Assembly: GCF_003171515.1 (NCBI RefSeq)
Contig: NC_089390.1
Location: 7,068,001 to 7,132,000, forward strand
Reading direction: 5' to 3'
From: Pyrenophora tritici-repentis
Lineage: Eukaryota > Ascomycota > Dothideomycetes > Pleosporales > Pleosporaceae
Length of the DNA: 64,000 nucleotides
This document shows positions 43,601 through 56,027 of the stretch, in pieces. Position 1 is the first letter of the stretch. Every line of letters begins with the position of its first letter. A program made the translations under genes and the position numbers. Below the pieces are notes generated by a model. The model was not told the DNA's origin. It worked only from the letters and a program-made list of their open reading frames with translations, and did not search any database.

Positions 43601-44392
43601 TGTTTTGACTTGAGCCGGATGAAACACCGGAACCGTCGATGGCGCGTTTTGAGGGGGGACGTTCAAGGTTACAGTACCGTCCGTGTTGTGCGCCGGGGTC
43701 TTGTGCAGAGGAACTTCCTGTTTGGGCCTGCCGTGGGTCTCCGAGTCCGTATTTGGCCTGTTGGACGTGAGTGCTACTTGGAAGGAGCGCTAAGCTTTCA
43801 ATAGTTTGATAGCCCGGCTCCAGTGTCAACGCATAGTGCCACTTGCCAATCGTGTCTCACCATCTCTCTGGCTGCGAACTTTACCGCGGGGTCCCCTCCA
43901 AGGCGAGGCTGGCCTGATTGTCGCCTGTATGTCACTCAACGGGTGTGAGGGTCTTGGATAGCGTGGGAAAAATGGATGTGTTGTGATTAGACTATGTTGA
44001 TAGAGAAACTTAAAAACCGAAACCATTTCCAAAACACGAGCGCAGTTACCGTTTGCGTATCTAGCGCAAGGCCTCCCAAGACTCCGTTTCCCATGATGCA
44101 AATGTATGCTCCGTCTGGGCCCCAGGGTATTCGACTGTAAGAAAAGGTACCAGGTGTTTAGACACCCGGTAGTAACGTCGTAGTGTCTAGTGCTGTCCGC
44201 AAAGGAAAATAATAATATAAGTCGCTCAGAAATGAAATTATCTGGGAGCTCAACCCCACATGAATGGCGGAGACAAGTAGAGGAGCTAGTAAGGTGCGTT
44301 ATCGGTATCGTATACCACCAAACTGACTGTTTTGTAGAATTGATGCGGGTTGTGGCTCAAAAGAATTGCCCAACCTCTTGCTTTCAGGCAAA
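40601..44392. other. 3.8-kb gene-free region between palmitoyltransferase and homeobox genes
   Basis: The region is convergent (both genes end into it). No frame on either strand shows a family or sustained coding character. Visible features are a T7G7 run at 42339-42352 and a small inverted repeat GGTGTTTAGACACC at about 44154-44167, which may be a 3'-end hairpin for the homeobox gene. No tRNA or repeat family was recognised. Confidence 0.5.
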
Positions 44393-45908
44393 TCATGCCT
44401 CAGGCCCATTAGCCTCGCGCTCGCGCTGTTCCTTTTGTGGGGCACGACGGCGTGCGTTGATGAACCAGTTGGACACCTGCATTATGTTAGTATATCGTTT
44501 GGTAAGGTTTGGTAATGTTGAATGAACGATCCAGTTTGTCAATCGGCCCGAATCCAACGTGGATTCTGATAGGACTGACACTGGTGGACAGACATGACAC
44601 TGGGGGAACAGGGATTGGCAGATGTAGTAAGTCTGTCAAGCTAGACGACTTGGAAAGAATAAACACGTACCTGGTTCAGACTCAATCCCGTACGGTTGCA
44701 GAGCTCCATCTTCTGGTCCTCGGTGGGGTAAGGAGATTGCCGGTTTTGCTGGAACCACTCCTTGAGCATGTTGGTCGCCTCCTTGGGTAGGTTGCCACGT
44801 CGCTTCCTATTGAATGCATGATCGGGGCCGACATGCTGCTGGAAGCGGATATCTCCGCCGTAGGAAGAGTCGTAACCACCATAGCTAGCGCGGGCATAGT
44901 AGCCCTCTTGGGGTCGCTCGTAGCTGCCGTACATGGGTGGTTGGGGCTCTTGGTAGTAGCTGTGTCGGTGTTCATACATGACTCCATGTGGAGGCATTGG
45001 TGGTTGAGAGACGGATTGTTGGACATAGGGCTGGGAAAAGCTCATGGCTGGGGGGCCAGGCGAGGATCCATGGCGCATATGGGGATTGAGTGGCTGATGT
45101 GGCGGTGGGTAAGAGAGACTGGGACGGTGATGCATACTGGATGCCGCGGGCGGCAGTGCATGTTGTTGAGCGACGCGGGGAGAGTAGCCACCAAGAGCAG
45201 GATCGATGGCGCTGCTCATACGACGAGATTCGACTACGGGCTGCTCAAGAGGGCGAGCCGCCCAGATGTCACAGAGCGTGTCTACACGTCTGCGTTTGGT
45301 TTCGTTCCATGCTACATCGTCAAAGTGCGGTTGAACGTGAGGCGAGCTGTCGACCGACTCATTGCGGCGCTGCGGCGTCCGTGGCGGAGTGCTTGTTCGT
45401 GTTGTGTGGAGAAACTGCATGACTTAGCTGTGCTGTCGTGGAGCAAATGTGGTATCACAGGATATACCTCAGAGAAAGAAGGGAGCTTGCCAGGAAAGTT
45501 TTGTTCTCCTGGCTGAAGTGGCGGCGAACTGCGCATGTGGTGATTCTGGGAGCCTGTCAGATATGTGTTGCAAGGCGCATATGAGCGTTGGCCGTGGCCC
45601 TTGTGGGCATCGCGATGCAGCGGTGGCGGTGATGATGAGTTTGTGAGCGGGGGTAAGTGGAAAGATTGTCCGTCTTGCCAGGATTCATCTTTAAGGTCGG
45701 GCAGTTGCAAGCGTTGAGTCGAGTGATTGGAGAAGGATGTGGGTGGCAGCTTGAGCGGGCCTTCTCCAGGCATCATTGGCTTCAGTTCCAATGAGGGCTC
45801 GACTGCGTGGGGCGGCGGCGGAAGGGATGGGGGAAGAATAGAAAGAGAAATGTTGTCTTCACTTACCGCAGCGACCATGTTAGCCAGCGGTCTCTCAGCA
45901 GAAGTCAT
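44393..45908 (-). CDS. TALE-class homeobox transcription factor
   Basis: Three exons on the minus strand, 45468-45908, 44671-45414 and 44393-44476, give 422 residues with the ATG at 45908 (MTSAERPLANMVAA). An upstream in-frame ATG at 45971 would add 21 residues but has a poorer context. Introns are 53 and 194 nt. The N-terminal ~300 residues are Pro/Ser/Gln/Tyr-rich, likely activation or docking regions. The homeodomain near the C-terminus (RKRRGNLPKEATNMLKEW, then SPYPTEDQKMELC) has the three-residue PYP loop of the TALE/KN class. The second intron splits it exactly before the recognition helix VSNWFINARRR. Relatives include yeast Tos8/Cup9 and developmental regulators of other fungi. It acts in the nucleus. 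Confidence 0.9.
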
Positions 45909-47218
45909 CTTGCGTGAGTGCAGCGGTTCACAATGGCGGTGCGGAATATCTTGGAGAGTGAGATATTCCATCAGTGCGACGGGGATTGGCAAGTTTAATA
46001 CTCTGCAGGAACATGGGCGTTAGCACATGTCCGTAAAGGTGTCATGCAAATATTTTGGTTGGGAGGGATGCATAGGCAAGTGCTGTCCCAGAGTTGATGA
46101 TAACAGCAGTGACACCATTTACTGGCAGCAACGCTCGCTTCTCTTTGCAAACAAGTGGGGACGTGGACGGGGACAGGTTCATGGAAAATACTGACCCAGG
46201 TATTATAATGGTAATGATGTAACGAGTATCTTGGGGGAGGGCCTAGGGGCCGATAAACGGCTACCGAACCAAGGATTGAATATCGCAGATATGTGAGTGG
46301 TGGAAGGCCAAGGATAAGAAGATATGGTACAGAAATTATAGTGACTGGAGCAATGTACAGGGCGAGTGCAGTAATCGAGTGGAGAGGGGTCAGCCGGCGC
46401 ACGCACGCAGCAGTTGGCAAGAAGGTAATGTGGGTGTCGTGATGACGGGCGCGAGGTGTTTAAGAAGAGGCAGCAGAGTGAGGGCAGGAGGCGTTTCCAG
46501 GCTAGAGAGGACTGCAACGGGCCGTCCATCAACCATGCACTGCGATCTTGCAGCACCGGATGGAATGGCAGGGGATGCTAGCCAAGGCCAATGAAGGACA
46601 TACAGGCGTGTTTAGCACGACATGTGTGGACTTGACAGGTGAGGGTTAAGGTTTGGTCTATATTCTCCGAGCGCGCACAATGCAGGCTCTGGCCGGATCG
46701 AGGCCGAAGGTAGGAAACGAAAGACGCTCAGCCTACGCCGCAGATGCGAGGCACGAGCCAGTGGTGAAGCCGCGCCGTCTGGTGCAGGCGCCATAGAGCT
46801 TCGCCGCCGTCTCCGCTGGGAGCGTCGTCGCAGATCTCGCTGCTTCTGACTCGGGGCAGAAAGGCGCAGGGGTGGGCGTGTGTTTCTCGCTCTTGTGGTC
46901 GCACGCTGGCCGTCCATTACCTCATCTGCGCTCCCACACACTGGATGCCGCAGCAACCTCACAACGTTCCATGACGGCAGCAACGGGGGCGCGGCCAAGA
47001 TTTTGGCTGACGCTCCAGCGGACGCCTCGCGCCTCGCCGTCCACGTCGTTGTCGACTTGCACAATTGGCAATAGCCACAAACGGTAGTTTGTCCATGGCG
47101 TAGGTGATTTCTCCATCGCTTCGCCCTGTCTCTCGTCTTCATGTCAAGACGTCGCAAAGGTGGCACGGTGCCATGCCGACTGCTCATTGCGGAGCAGCAT
47201 GAATCGATTGGAGCAGCA

Positions 47219-47241
47219 CGGCAGCAGCAGCAGCAGCAGCG
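47219..47241 (+). repeat. CAG trinucleotide run
   Basis: About seven CAG units in the G+C-rich part of the homeobox upstream region. No convincing coding frame contains it. Confidence 0.85.
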
Positions 47242-47772
47242 CAGCTCGCTCCAGGTGGGCAGCATAAGGGGGAACATATTGGGGCCGTCGCACTCTCCTC
47301 TCGAGCGGAGCGCAATCCGACGACGTGAGAGCTGTCGTGCGGTACGGAGCCACGCTGACGGCGGCCATGTCACCCAGCACAAGGTACGATACCCGGCAGA
47401 CAGCTGCCGCAGGACCAAACCGGGCTGGTGGCTGGCCGTGTGGGCACCTGTGGCACTCTATCTTCCCAGCACCCAGGAGCGGGAGCCTTGCTGTGGTGTT
47501 GCTGCACAGAAGCAGCTAGTGCTGCAACGGTGAGTTTTGGGCAGGAGAAGGAGGCGTTCGTCCGGTGGGACAGGAATAGCAGGCAGCGCGACGACCGAGT
47601 CGGCTTCTTGTCGAGCAGCAGCAGCTGCAACCACCTTTTTTCCTTCTCCATTCTCCACTTGCAACCTAGTCTGCTGCCACGACTAGTTGGGGAGCCGGAG
47701 TCTATAGACCCTGAATCAGTTGGCGGCCGCACAGAGGCTACCTTGGCCATGGGCGTCAATCTAGGACAGACG

Positions 47773-47800
47773 AACGACACGACACGACACGACACGACGT
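47773..47800 (+). repeat. ACGAC pentanucleotide microsatellite
   Basis: About five tandem ACGAC units just downstream of CTAGGACAGACGA; noncoding as far as can be seen. Confidence 0.85.
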
Positions 47801-48447
47801 TTCTCGACGCGAGATTTTCCCATGGCTCTTACTCAACCAATGTTGATGTTGCTGGTTGATAACCCCCCCTTTCCCCATGACGCTGCAGCCCCATTATCAA
47901 ATGGGAGGCGCCGACGGCCATGCACGCACGCACGGCATGTCACTACTCAATCAACTCTAGGAAGCTAGACAGACGTCTCAATCTCGTCTGCCTCCCCCTT
48001 CCCCCCCCCTCTAGCCCTGCTCGCGTTCGGTCGGCACGGGTGGGAAGAGCTCGCTTTCGGTGCGGGCGGCTGACAGATGTCAGTCTCATGCAGCGTCGAG
48101 CTGGTGGCAGCTCGGGCGAGGTGCGACGACATCTGCGTCGCCATGATTGGCACAGGGATCATGGCACCTTCCCTCTCCGGGGCTCGCGCCTGCCCCGACA
48201 CGCTGATCGCGTCCCGCTAGCCGGCCGATCAAACATTGCACCAGAACTGCACCTCGACAGCTTCAACAGGGCGACAGGCAACCTCCAACATCCGCCGTCG
48301 AGCACAACATGACACTCTTGCTCGCCGAGACATTCGCCATGCCATCCGAGTCTAGCTGCGCAATTGCACGCGACGCCATGGCAAACTCTCCCCCAAACTA
48401 CCCTGCGCCCATCTCCCTTGACCCCAAACCTTGCCCTCATCTCCCGC

Positions 48448-48507
48448 GTAGCGTGCGAACCCTCGTCGTAGCGTGCGAACTCTCCGCGTGGCGTGCGAAC
48501 CCTTTGC
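48448..48507 (+). repeat. Three tandem 20-nt units (core GCGTGCGAAC)
   Basis: Units at 48448-48467, 48468-48487 and 48488-48507 share GTRGCGTGCGAACYCT and diverge in the last few bases. They sit about 2.5 kb upstream of the homeobox start and could be clustered protein-binding sites or a minisatellite. Confidence 0.85.
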
Positions 48508-51500
48508 CGACCGTCTGGCCTCTCTTCAACCTTCCCATGGCGTGTTTCGCGCTTTGGATTTGACCTTGAAAGCTTGCCGTCTCGACCTTCTGCTTCACCA
48601 TTGGATTCGGCAGTCTGTTGGACTTGCACCCTCACTCTACTGACGTTGCCTACCTTGACCGCCATTCGGTTCGTGTGTCGTCGCTCCCACCATCTTGGCC
48701 GCTGTCGAACATCACCATCCCGGCATGAGAGTGAACCTCCGGTTCGGTAACGCATCGTTATCTATCCCCTAGAACGGTAACCACGAGCCCACCATGGCCC
48801 TCAAGGACTCGTACAGGTTTTGGGCCCGCTGTGGGGAGCACCGCCATCAGCCACTTAGTCGCACAACAGCACTTGACCGCCTGACAGTCTGTTACTCCTG
48901 TTCCTAGGCTGATGCCCTTCGTTGCTGTGCTGCCATCCCCCTCCCTCTCCTGGCGCAAGGGGCTGTCATCCCACTGTAGCGCAGCCACAGCTTCAATGCT
49001 AGCACCTAGCTTTATATCTGATTAGAAAATCCCTTTTCAAACGAACCTCGGCCCCGTTCACGTTTGCCCGTCGTGTGTGGAGAGCACCCCGTAGCTCCTT
49101 ACTGGGGACCATCTGCAGTCAGGACGCCCTTGCATCGAGGCCCGCAGCCTCCCGTCGTGCCCTTGCTCTTCACCGACGACATCCATGGTGACTGGTGCTG
49201 TTACACCGGACGGAAGCCACGAGCGCCATCTACTGCTTGAAGCAAACCTCGAACCTGGTTTTCAAATACCCCACGTACGCTTGCACTTCCGAAGCATAGA
49301 CGATCTGGCCACAAAGTTACCTTGTTAGGACGTCTCCATATGGTCGTCTCACTGGGGGCTGGTTCGACTCACTCCCTCATGACTCTACGTTGATGCCATC
49401 TGGATTTTCGTCTTGCATCCCAACAGAGTGGTAACAATGCGCGTGGAAAATTTAACATGCTACACTTTGTACCCAGAGTCATTGCTCACCTACACACCGC
49501 CTAACTGCAACAACTTCACCGCATCAGTCCCAGGATGCAACGGATCGATCTAATCTGGGCCCAAGGCCTACATCGGAAGAAAGAGATTGGAGGACTCTGG
49601 ATTGACGATAACTCATAAGCGGGCGGGTGGTATCCGTGGCACTTGTACGAGGCCCGCACTTACCATCGAAGCGGATCTGTGACCAGACCCACGGAACTTT
49701 CATCAACATGCCGACGAATAACGCACAGCAAATTGTTGTTGTGGGGATCGAGTCGTCCATGCAAAGAGCTTGATTGAGAATGAGGGGTCTGCATACACGG
49801 TTGCACCACGCTGAGTGGCGTACAGGCATTTCCAACACCCCACCTCACTCTCCTTTGGGCATTCCAACAACATTTCCAGTGGACTGACCTCTGGCCTTGC
49901 ATGAACACGGCAGGCACCTTTACCCGGTCTCTGGAACGGGCACGTCGACTGGAATGAAAAGGCAGTGCATGAGAAGATTGTATGTGGCCCAAATTGCATA
50001 TATCAAGCTTGCAACGATGATATCCAAGTGCACCGATCAACGTCGTGCGCATAACACCTATGACGAAGCAACATGGAGATTTCTGAATGTCACCAAGCTG
50101 CCATGTTTACTCGATGGATTCGTTCGTTCCCCGACGTCAGGAAGTATATTGATGAGTCCGCGGGCGATGGATACTTTGTCCATGTTTGGTTGAAAGTGCG
50201 ATTCCAAATGTTGATACACCTTTTGCCATGTATGCTTTGGCCTCCAAACTTGTCGTGAACTCAAAGCTTGCGACACCATGAAACGATAGTAGATGACTGG
50301 TAGTCGTGCGGGAGCTTGACGCTTTGACTGGACCGGTAGTCGTCTCGACGTTTCAGACAAGTATTTCTGTCCCTCGACTGACACGAGCGACAGCGGGTTC
50401 GAAAGAAGATGCTTTCCTATTGGCCGGGTCGTTCCTTTGGTCTGGTATATATTGTGGCTTGTCGATGCATGGCATGCAGCATCGCCTGAAGTCGCAATGC
50501 CCCGATCGCAGTGCTAGGGAACCGGATCGGTAGCATCAGTCGGTTGCGGTAGGAGGTCTCGCCTGGGGCAACTACTGGCTGATTGCAGGTTCAATGCTAC
50601 TTGATATGGTAGTGCCTCGGGCGCGTCATCTAGATGCAGCAAGTGGACTCTGAAAACCTGTCTGTCGACCCCTATAAGTCTATACCCCGGTCATGCCCGT
50701 ACTTGACGTGCATCATCTACATTGCCAAACCCTGTGTCTACGTCAACACCAGTACTTCTGACATGCGTCACCTTGACGTTCACGCTGATTACTGAATCCA
50801 GGGCCGTATACCAGCAGGTCCTAGCATGCTGCCTATGCTGCCTACGGGGTGAAACAACCGCGTCATCTGTAAACTTGTTCGCATTCGTATCCGCATTGTT
50901 TACCAGGCAGGCAAGGCAAGTAAAGAGGTTGTCAATCTCGGTCGTGGTAGAGCGGTCACACGCACGTTAGGATCCTAGCCACATGAAGTGTGCAGCAGAA
51001 AAATCTCTCGTCCAGACGCTATTGTGTGGCTGTTGGTATCCAATCGCATGAATATCCTAAGTTCGCCAGCTCACTAGCGCCCCTTTCGGCAACTGACACT
51101 TGCTAGTGCCGCCCTCACCTTCTTGCCCGTTCCTGCATGTGGCCAGGCTGCCTGCGCTGATCATCGGCAAAGGCCCTAGTGGACCGGCTCTTCCTGCCGC
51201 CGCTGTAAGATGGGTGTGTACACGAGGCGTCCAAGCCAATACTCGAGATTACCAGGGGGCGGTTATCTCCATGGCTCTCGCTACAACCTGCTTCCATGCC
51301 ATCCATGGCAACAATTAAGTTATTGCCAACTCACGACATGTGCATACGTAGCTGTCTGGCCCTTCTAGTACCCTCCCTGTCAGAGCCTTCATTCCAAACC
51401 CTCAAGCCACCTCCTCGCCAGTCTTACACTCCCCTACGGAACACCACCTTTCCGCATCACAGCCACCGCGGAGGACAGCGAACATGGCCTCGCATTCGAA

Positions 51501-53934
51501 CGCCTACCGTCTTCGCTTTTCCTCGGAAATGTAGCAGATGCTGTTAACCGAAAACGCTAACATGGCTTGGCAACCATACTAGGCCAACGGAAACAAGACG
51601 ACCAGAAAGCGCCGATCCAAGTGTGCTGGCGCGGATACCGTCAGCTGAGCTAGGTGGGATCGACTGTTCCCGTCAATTCGGATGCAGGAAACTTTGTCTC
51701 ATCCTGCATCTTGTGGGTTTGCATCAACGTTGCTGCCATGTGTGGGGATCTTGGCATCTACACAGCCTCAAGATCGACAGATTTTAATCGTCATGTAGGA
51801 AGGTAGTATAGTCAATCACCATGTAAGATGAAGTGGACACGAAATCTTGTCTGCTGACCCCCATCATCCGATCTACCTGTAGCTACTGTATGCATTTCGC
51901 TAACCATGATAACAACCAGAGTACTGGTACTCCACAAACACTGCATGTACGACCGCCCCCCCCCCCCCTTACTTAACTCTCCACGACACATGACCCCCCT
52001 CATGCATGGAAGAACAGCGTTTGCGCGAAGAATAGCCCAGCCAGCCACGACGAGCTACTGTACTTACAAATGATCGGCAACCCGTAGTTTAGCCTGACAG
52101 CGCACCTGCAGCCTTTGTCCGTTCGTGCTCCACTGTCACCGGTCGGTCAAGTCCGCCCACGACTAACTATGCTTACTATGTTGTTAGTGTAAGCTCCAGG
52201 GGCAACGACCATGTGGTAGCCACAGTATACCGAAGAGGTTCTAGATGGGAGGGGGGCTGGGTTAGGGTTGTAAGGAGGTGGATGAGGTTCATGGTATTTG
52301 TTTGCTTTTTCAGATATTACATCACCATTCCTATGTCATTCTGCCCCGCTCTTCCAACGTCCCTCGTTGCTTCTCTATGAGCTATCCATGTACTCTCTTG
52401 GTCACCATACTCTACGACAAGGCTGCAAAGTGAAACTTGATGTGTAGTCGCCTACATGAACATTGCATGCAAAAGTGCCACCCAGAAGTAATACGGCCAT
52501 GCTGTTTTTCCCGAAGCTGCCCGAGTTCCTGTCCATGTCGACGTCATGCTCCTTCGTGGAGAAGAGGTGGAACTTTCGCAGTGTCTTGTATTCGACGATG
52601 GCAGATGATGTGGTTGACCAAGTAGAAGAACACTGCCCCAATGTATACGAGGCCGAGCCTCTGGAGGCTAACGAGGAGGTTTCGAAGTTCCTTCCAGTGT
52701 CTCCCTAGACGGAACGGAAAGATAGATCCCGAATCTCTGACTTGTTGAAGTCGGGTGTCGTTGGCTCGGGGAAGGCGTTGATGTCGACAGGGTGATTTGG
52801 GATGATGGAGAGGGCCTCAGTGGTAGCCTTTTGCGTAAATTAAGGGGGTTAGGAAGGTGACTGTAGTAGTGCTGGACGTGTATGATTCTTCCAGGATTGT
52901 GTCTCGGTGTACAGTTTGCAGTTCTTGGCTTCAATCGATGCAACTAAACTGCATGCCCGAGACATCCGCCATGTTTCTATTCGAATCTTCTGACATGTGA
53001 AGATTTCGGCTCTATCTTGCCCTACAGTGCTCTGCTAAAAGTACGTTTATCATCGTTAAGCTCACAGAACACATCACCGCGTCCACCCAGCTTCGCGGGT
53101 TGGATGTTTGGAAACTGCAGGCACATATTGGCCAATAATTCCCGCTCCACACGAAGCATTCTCAGTTAGAAGGACTAGCTCAGACCAGCATTAAGCTCTT
53201 TCCATGGTCTGCCCCTAAGAATCTTGCCAAGAAAACCATCTCAGGTATCGAATGCTAGATGCGATGGCTGAATGCGGGTTGGTGTAGCAAATGAGCATGA
53301 GAGACGCGATGTCGGCCCGAATAGCCAGTATCATGTTAGGAAGCGAAACTCTCTATCACAGATACTGCTGGTCAAATTTGGCTGCAAGAACCCGAGACAT
53401 CAGTGCTGTGTAGACGACGGAAATGTGAGCTGATTGTAGGCATGCTGGAGTAAATGTTTTTCTCTCCTAGAGCATCGCGTATGACCTTTTTAGGTATTTG
53501 ATATGTGTGTTCTGTGGTGTTGATACTTTGCTATGCTACGGTGTGATCCAGTCGAGCTTCAAGAGTGAAGTGAAAACGACCTCTAGATTGCTGATAGAAA
53601 CATGAGAACATCCTATTACGCTTTGTAGTAGTGTTATCTTCATATAAATCAGTAGATAACATGAGCAAGACTGTGACAGATTTCGTCTGAACAGTGGCAG
53701 ATGGTCGAGAAGCAGGATGCTGAGTCACTCGTTTTACTCAGATTGTAAATGACTATGTTAATTTTGGTGGCAGCGAAAACGATGCGACTCTAGAAGACAA
53801 ATCATGATGATAGCTCAACCGTATCTTCCAAGTGCAGCTCCTATCTCATCTCCAGCCCATCCTACCCAGATCCTCGTCACTGACAACAACCAATTTGACA
53901 TGCTGACTGAAGAAGTGACCCAATACATACTCCC

Positions 53935-54546
53935 CTACAACTCACTCTTATGCGACACCTCCCTTTTCACTCCATCCCCCTTATCCCCACCACTCCCCGC
54001 CAACTTGACCGCAATACTCGGCTTATGCACCAACGTCTGCAACACAACGCAATACCTCTCCGTCAGCTTACCCAGCCTCTCCACCTCCTCCTCACTAACC
54101 TCCTTCCCATCCTCCCTCTCCCCAAACTGTACTGCAAACTCCAACCTGATACCCGTCATACCCACCGGCGCCGTCTTATCCACACCCAGCGTACCCTTGA
54201 AGTCCAAGTCCCCCTCCGCAGTTACAGTACCAGATACAATGGGTATACCAAGCGCAGTAGCAACAGCTTTTAGCGTAACGCCCGAGCAAGCGACTAGAGC
54301 ATCCAACAGCATATCCCCAGAGCAGAGTTCCCCGGATATCGCAGGGTCGTCACCACCGGCTTTTTGATGCAGACCCGCGACACGATGCGCTTCCTTGACG
54401 GCAGAGCTGTCAGAGAGCTTGCATGTTATTGAGTGGTCGTCAAGGGAGCCCGTTGACTTTAGTGTTACGACTGCTGAGGCGGGGTTGCTGCGGTACCCGT
54501 CTTTGATGGGGGCTTGCTTTTCGCGGAGGGCTTGGGCGGCGGACAT
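53935..54546 (-). CDS. OsmC/Ohr-family protein
   Basis: Single exon, 203 residues, ATG 54546. The OsmC fold is shown by ELCSGDMLLDALVACSGVTL with the candidate peroxidatic Cys87, and by the later Cys166 in ERYCVVLQTLVHKPSI, the usual pair for thiol-based reduction of organic hydroperoxides. A further Cys75 lies just before Cys87. There is no obvious targeting peptide. Eukaryotic OsmC-like proteins are common in fungi and are often thought to be of bacterial origin; nothing in codon use here marks a recent transfer. The opposite strand is open for 187 codons, but this is a shadow. Confidence 0.87.
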   Translation of the reverse strand: MSAAQALREKQAPIKDGYRSNPASAVVTLKSTGSLDDHSITCKLSDSSAVKEAHRVAGLHQKAGGDDPAISGELCSGDMLLDALVACSGVTLKAVATALGIPIVSGTVTAEGDLDFKGTLGVDKTAPVGMTGIRLEFAVQFGEREDGKEVSEEEVERLGKLTERYCVVLQTLVHKPSIAVKLAGSGGDKGDGVKREVSHKSEL

Positions 54547-56027
54547 TGTGGTGGTTTGATTGAGAGGACGGGGTCTAGAGAGGGAAGATTTGTGGTTGGA
54601 TGGTTTCTGATTTCTATGTAATGGAAGGATTATTTGAATTAATGGTAGGTATCGTTGTTGTCATTTGCTGTACCCCGCAAGAGGCAGGTGGATGGTGTGC
54701 TCCGTAGTAGCCCCGCTTCGCCGCTGGTGCGAGCCGTGTGATACGGAAGGTGCGTAGTTTCGGAGTCTTTTCCGTCCAGAAATTACCTACACGTGCGATA
54801 TCTTAAAGGATAAATCACCAAAGGGGATTGTTGATGGATGGACCGATGCCACCATTGAACATGTCGTAGTACGTATTGTATGTTCGCGATAAGATAAGCA
54901 ACCTCGGCACTGGACACACATTTCCGGATCCATGGCAAATACAGCAACATGGAGGAATCTGTGTTTGCCAATTTAGTAATGTTAGTATATGCTAAAGCTA
55001 CATGAGAAACATCCCCATAGCAGAGCGTTGTCGTTCGTGACTATGTATGGTACACTATCACTTCATCACCTACCATACCGAACAGTAATGCCAGACTTAA
55101 GCGACTGAAATCCATATTCAAGGACATATATCTTATCTCCTAAACGGGTCTTGCATACCACATCCATTCCTTTAGACCGAGCCTCTCCTCACTCACAAGC
55201 ATCATCAGCCACCCCGCTCTCCCACAAGACTAGCAACAGAGTAAAAGTGCAACAAGCTGAAAGCCATATAGCATTCATGCATGCAGAAACATCAAAGACA
55301 ACATCGGAAAAGATCCCATCCATAAAATTCTCGGAAAAGACAGCTACCACAACCCTCGCAGTAACAAACGCGTGAGCACGTGAACCCGCGACAACGCCGA
55401 TCACAACACCTCAATCAAGCACATGCTGTCAATCCCATCCCGCGAAATCTCCAACTTCTCCTTTTCCTGGCTTACCGCCGACAACCTTGCAGGGTGAGTG
55501 AAAGGTACGCCAAGGGCCCGAAATAAGGGCGTGGATGTGCCCACCGATCCGCGTTTTTGCCGGACTATCGTCAGCCCTAGTGACATGCTCAACCGTGTGG
55601 ATCTTCGAGGTTACACTGAGAGGTGCGCTAGCGGCATGTTGGCGGAACATAGGCATTCTCTCACAGTACTCGAGCCAGAGACCATGGCATTTCGAGCAAG
55701 AGGATTGTAAACAAGAAACATTGGGGCAAGGTCATGCATGTCCATCCCCCATCCTCAGCAATGAACAAGGAAAGTAAAATCGAAAAGCTCAGAAAATGTA
55801 TCAAAGTTTCCATTCAACGGTAGATACAAAGAATATATACTTGGAATATCGCGTACGAGAAAGAAAAGTGGGTTAGTTAAGTAAAACCCGCCTGACAAAA
55901 ACGCCAAAATGCTCAAGTAGCGAGCCCCATTCCCATCATGCATCCATTTTCACAATGGGTATAAACGAACAAGACCTAGAAGAACAAAAGAAGACCCTAT
56001 CGGGATGATGAAACAAAATCGCATGGT
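54547..56027. other. Intergenic region between OsmC-like gene and GH76 gene
   Basis: About 1.5 kb. It contains the OsmC-like promoter and the 3' side of the GH76 gene. No gene, RNA or repeat was recognised. Confidence 0.5.

Larger units (their letters stand above)
45909..53934. other. Approximately 8-kb gene-free region upstream of the homeobox gene
   Basis: No recognisable protein, tRNA or transposon was found on either strand. The part from about 46600 to 48800 is G+C-rich; the rest is ordinary. Visible features are a CAG run at about 47219-47241, an ACGAC pentanucleotide repeat at about 47773-47800, C9 at about 48001-48009, three 20-nt tandem units at 48448-48507 and C13 at 51956-51968. 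The region is upstream of the homeobox gene and downstream of the OsmC-like gene, so it may be a very long regulatory region or leader, or contain noncoding transcripts. That is inference. Confidence 0.5.

Noticed and set aside
46612..47418. 268-codon minus-strand frame in the homeobox upstream region
   Set aside because: G+C-rich low-quality frame with Arg/Cys/Ser bias, no domain and no matching intron structure; frames on the other strand are equally open.
48159..48755. 198-codon minus-strand frame
   Set aside because: Arg/Gly/Glu-rich product typical of G+C-rich noncoding DNA; overlaps the 20-nt tandem array.
49370..49385. GGTTCGACTCACTCC as a tRNA B-box
   Set aside because: The flanking bases do not form a T-stem and no acceptor or A-box is present.
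53804..54367. 187-codon plus-strand frame
   Set aside because: Antisense shadow of the OsmC-like gene; Ser/Pro/Leu-rich with no domain.
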